Assembly (NCBI RefSeq): GCF_022690765.1
Contig: NZ_JALCZA010000004.1
Coordinates: 3,797-62,363, forward strand
Length of the DNA: 58,567 bases
Origin: Anaeromyxobacter oryzisoli
GTDB taxonomy: Bacteria > Myxococcota > Myxococcia > Myxococcales > Anaeromyxobacteraceae
Direction of reading: 5' to 3'
In this document: positions 56,990 through 58,567 of the stretch, in pieces
Numbering within the stretch: position 1 is the stretch's first letter
How the letters are laid out: every line of letters starts with the position of its first letter
Made by a program: the position numbers and the translations under genes
Notes under the pieces: generated by a model
What the model saw: only the letters and a program-made list of their open reading frames with translations
The model's database searches: none
What the model was told of the DNA's origin: nothing

Positions 56990-57039
56990 ATCCGCTTGAC
57001 CGGAGGCGCCGCGGCCATCTAGGATCTGCTTTAGCGGAT
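56990..57039 (+). promoter_or_regulatory. Promoter and two operators of cystathionine beta-synthase
   Basis: TTGACC (56996-57001) and TAGGAT (57020-57025) are 18 bp apart, the same spacing and nearly the same -35 context as the DUF1847 promoter. ATCCGCTTGACCGGAG (56990-57005) covers the -35 box and ATCTGCTTTAGCGGAT (57024-57039) covers the start region, both variants of the TCCG-N6-CGGA palindrome. The outer arms ATCCGC and GCGGAT also form a larger dyad. Confidence 0.6.
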
Positions 57040-57067
57040 GAGAACCACCCCGTACGGGAGGCAGCGC

Positions 57068-58453
57068 GTGGCGACGAACTTCTCTTCTCCCTCGGAGGGC
57101 GCGCTCGCGCTCATCGGCGGGACGCCCATGGTCCGCGTCCGCCACCTCGACACGGGGCCGTGCGAGCTCTTCCTGAAGCTCGAGAGCGCCAACCCGGGCG
57201 GCTCGATCAAGGACCGCGTCGGGCTCTCGCTGATCGCGGCCGCGGAGCGCGACGGCAAGGTCGGCCCGGACCAGCGCCGGCTGGTCGAGGCGACCGCGGG
57301 GAACACCGGGCTCGGGCTCGCGCTGGTCGCCGCGCAGCGCGGGTATCACCTCACCCTCGTCATCCCGGACAAGATGAGCCGCGAGAAGGTGCTCCACCTC
57401 AAGGCGCTCGGCGCGGAGGTGGTGATGACGCGCTCCGACGTCGGGAAGGGCCACCCCGAGTACTACCAGGACATGGCCGAGCGCATCGCGCGGGAGGAGG
57501 GCGCGTTCTACGTGAACCAGTTCGGGAACCCGGCGAACCCGGCGGCGCACGAAGCCACCACCGGGCCCGAGATCACCGCGCAGCTCGGCGGGCGGCTCGA
57601 CGCGATGGTGTGCGGCGTCGGCTCCGGCGGCACGCTCACCGGCCTGTCGCGCCACCTCCAGAGAGCCATCCCCGCCTGCGAGATGGTGCTCGCGGACCCG
57701 GCGGGCTCCGTGCTGGCGGACTTCGTGGAGCGCGGGACCATCGGGCAGGCCGGGAGCTGGGTCGTCGAGGGGATCGGGGAGGACTTCGTGCCGCCGTTCG
57801 CGGACCTCTCGCGGGTCCGCAAGGCGTACCGCATCCCGGATCGGGAGAGCCTCGAGACCGCGCGCGACCTGCTGCGCAAGGAGGGCATCCTCGCGGGCTC
57901 CTCGACGGGGACGCTCCTCGCGGCGGCGCTCCGCTACTGCCGCGAGCAGGATCGCCCGCGCCGCGTCTGCACCCTCGTCTGCGACTCCGGCAACAAGTAC
58001 CTCTCGAAGATGTTCGACGACCTCTGGATGCTCGATCAGGGGCTCTCGGATCGGCCCCTCGTCGGCGATCTCACGGACCTGGTGACGCACCGCTTCGCGG
58101 ACCGTGCGGTCGTCACCGTCGGCCCCGGGGATCCGCTCCTCGTCGCGCTGAACCGGATGAAGGCGAACGACGTCTCGCAGCTCCCGGTCGTGGACGGCGG
58201 CCGGATCGTCGGCATCGTGGACGAGTCCGACCTGCTCGTCGCCGCGCTGGACGACGAGCGCCGCCTCCGGAGCCCCGTCCGCGACGTCATGACGACGCGG
58301 CTCGAGACGGTCACCCCCGCGACGCCGCTCCACGAGCTGCCGTCGCTGTTCGCCGCCGGGCTCGTGCCCATCGTCATGGACGGCGACGCCTTCGTGGGCC
58401 TCGTCACGCGGATGGACGTGCTGGGCTACCTCCGCCGCCGCTCCGCGAGCTGA
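57068..58453 (+). CDS. cbs: Cystathionine beta-synthase with C-terminal CBS-domain pair
   Basis: This is a 461-aa enzyme. The PLP domain has the Lys motif NPGGSIKDRVGLSLI, the TAGNTG-type loop EATAGNTGLGLAL and the phosphate loop GVGSGGTLTG. After about residue 330 come two CBS motifs (VTVGPGDPLLVALNRM; VTPATPLHELPSLF), which in the family bind adenosyl ligands such as SAM. It condenses serine and homocysteine to cystathionine. The GTG start at 57068 has GGGAGG six bases upstream; the ATG at 57038 lies inside the operator and too near the predicted transcription start. The remaining 114 bp of the window (58454-58567) is G-rich with no gene seen. Confidence 0.92.
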   Translation: MATNFSSPSEGALALIGGTPMVRVRHLDTGPCELFLKLESANPGGSIKDRVGLSLIAAAERDGKVGPDQRRLVEATAGNTGLGLALVAAQRGYHLTLVIPDKMSREKVLHLKALGAEVVMTRSDVGKGHPEYYQDMAERIAREEGAFYVNQFGNPANPAAHEATTGPEITAQLGGRLDAMVCGVGSGGTLTGLSRHLQRAIPACEMVLADPAGSVLADFVERGTIGQAGSWVVEGIGEDFVPPFADLSRVRKAYRIPDRESLETARDLLRKEGILAGSSTGTLLAAALRYCREQDRPRRVCTLVCDSGNKYLSKMFDDLWMLDQGLSDRPLVGDLTDLVTHRFADRAVVTVGPGDPLLVALNRMKANDVSQLPVVDGGRIVGIVDESDLLVAALDDERRLRSPVRDVMTTRLETVTPATPLHELPSLFAAGLVPIVMDGDAFVGLVTRMDVLGYLRRRSAS

Positions 58454-58567
58454 CGCAGGCCCGATCGTCAGTGCGCGGGCGCGCCCGCCGCCTGCCGCCG
58501 CGGGGGGGGCGGGCGCCGGCCGGAGAGGCCCCGCGGGGGGGTGAGGGAGGGCGGCGGGGGTGTGGGG

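Overview
The window is very GC-rich DNA with dense, tightly packed genes. The gene content suggests a metabolically versatile, anaerobe-capable Myxococcota, most like Anaeromyxobacter: Ser/Thr kinases, several sigma-54 activators, NifJ and other ferredoxin-linked 2-oxoacid oxidoreductases, corrinoid methyltransferases and heavy-metal RND pumps. This taxonomic call is an inference from gene content and base composition. No rRNA, tRNA, CRISPR array, phage or transposase gene was seen.

Layout. 0-5 kb: the tail of a Fis-type regulator, a Ser/Thr kinase with a degenerate cyclase-like domain, an intact class III cyclase with a membrane anchor, a tiny Cys/His protein and an LpxL-like acyltransferase. 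5-11 kb: prpR diverging from prpBCD, with a sigma-54 promoter between them (propionyl-CoA oxidation). 11-14.7 kb: nifJ. 14.7-17.2 kb: a compact ubiquitin-like conjugation cassette (E2-like protein, 70-aa protein, JAB-E1 fusion). 17.5-19.4 kb: an MscS-type channel. 19.6-26.5 kb: a sigma-54 activator diverging from a second 2-oxoacid oxidoreductase operon (gamma-GltD-delta fusion, alpha, beta) that ends in an XRE-cupin regulator. 26.5-28.1 kb: an NhaP-type antiporter. 28.6-35.5 kb: a Cu/Ag CusBA pump, a frameshifted YHS-alpha-glucan phosphorylase fusion and a PII-like protein. 35.9-37.1 kb: a solitary HhH plus PD-(D/E)XK nuclease-like protein.

37.2-49.6 kb is the most striking part: two divergent groups that look like one methyl-sulfur/corrinoid system. 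The leftward operon encodes a sulfonate-type ABC transporter, an MtaA/UroD-family methyltransferase, an O-acetylhomoserine sulfhydrylase, a SAM methyltransferase and a DMSP-lyase-type cupin. The rightward genes encode DUF1847 and DUF1638 proteins, a corrinoid protein, a second MtaA/UroD-family protein and a RACo-type corrinoid reactivase. After a CzcCBA-type metal pump (49.7-55.8 kb) come a pseudoreceiver, a small serine hydrolase and cystathionine beta-synthase.

A shared palindrome, TCCG-N6-CGGA, lies in the promoters of the leftward operon, the DUF1847 gene, the hydrolase and cystathionine beta-synthase. A related dyad precedes the corrinoid genes. This points to a single trans-acting regulator for the methyl-sulfur genes.

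Two families of multi-hairpin repeats also stand out. A 155-bp element occurs twice in inverted orientation, and its terminal TGA serves as the stop codon of the adjoining gene each time. A ~250-bp element occurs twice in direct orientation, each time just upstream of a 2-oxoacid oxidoreductase gene.
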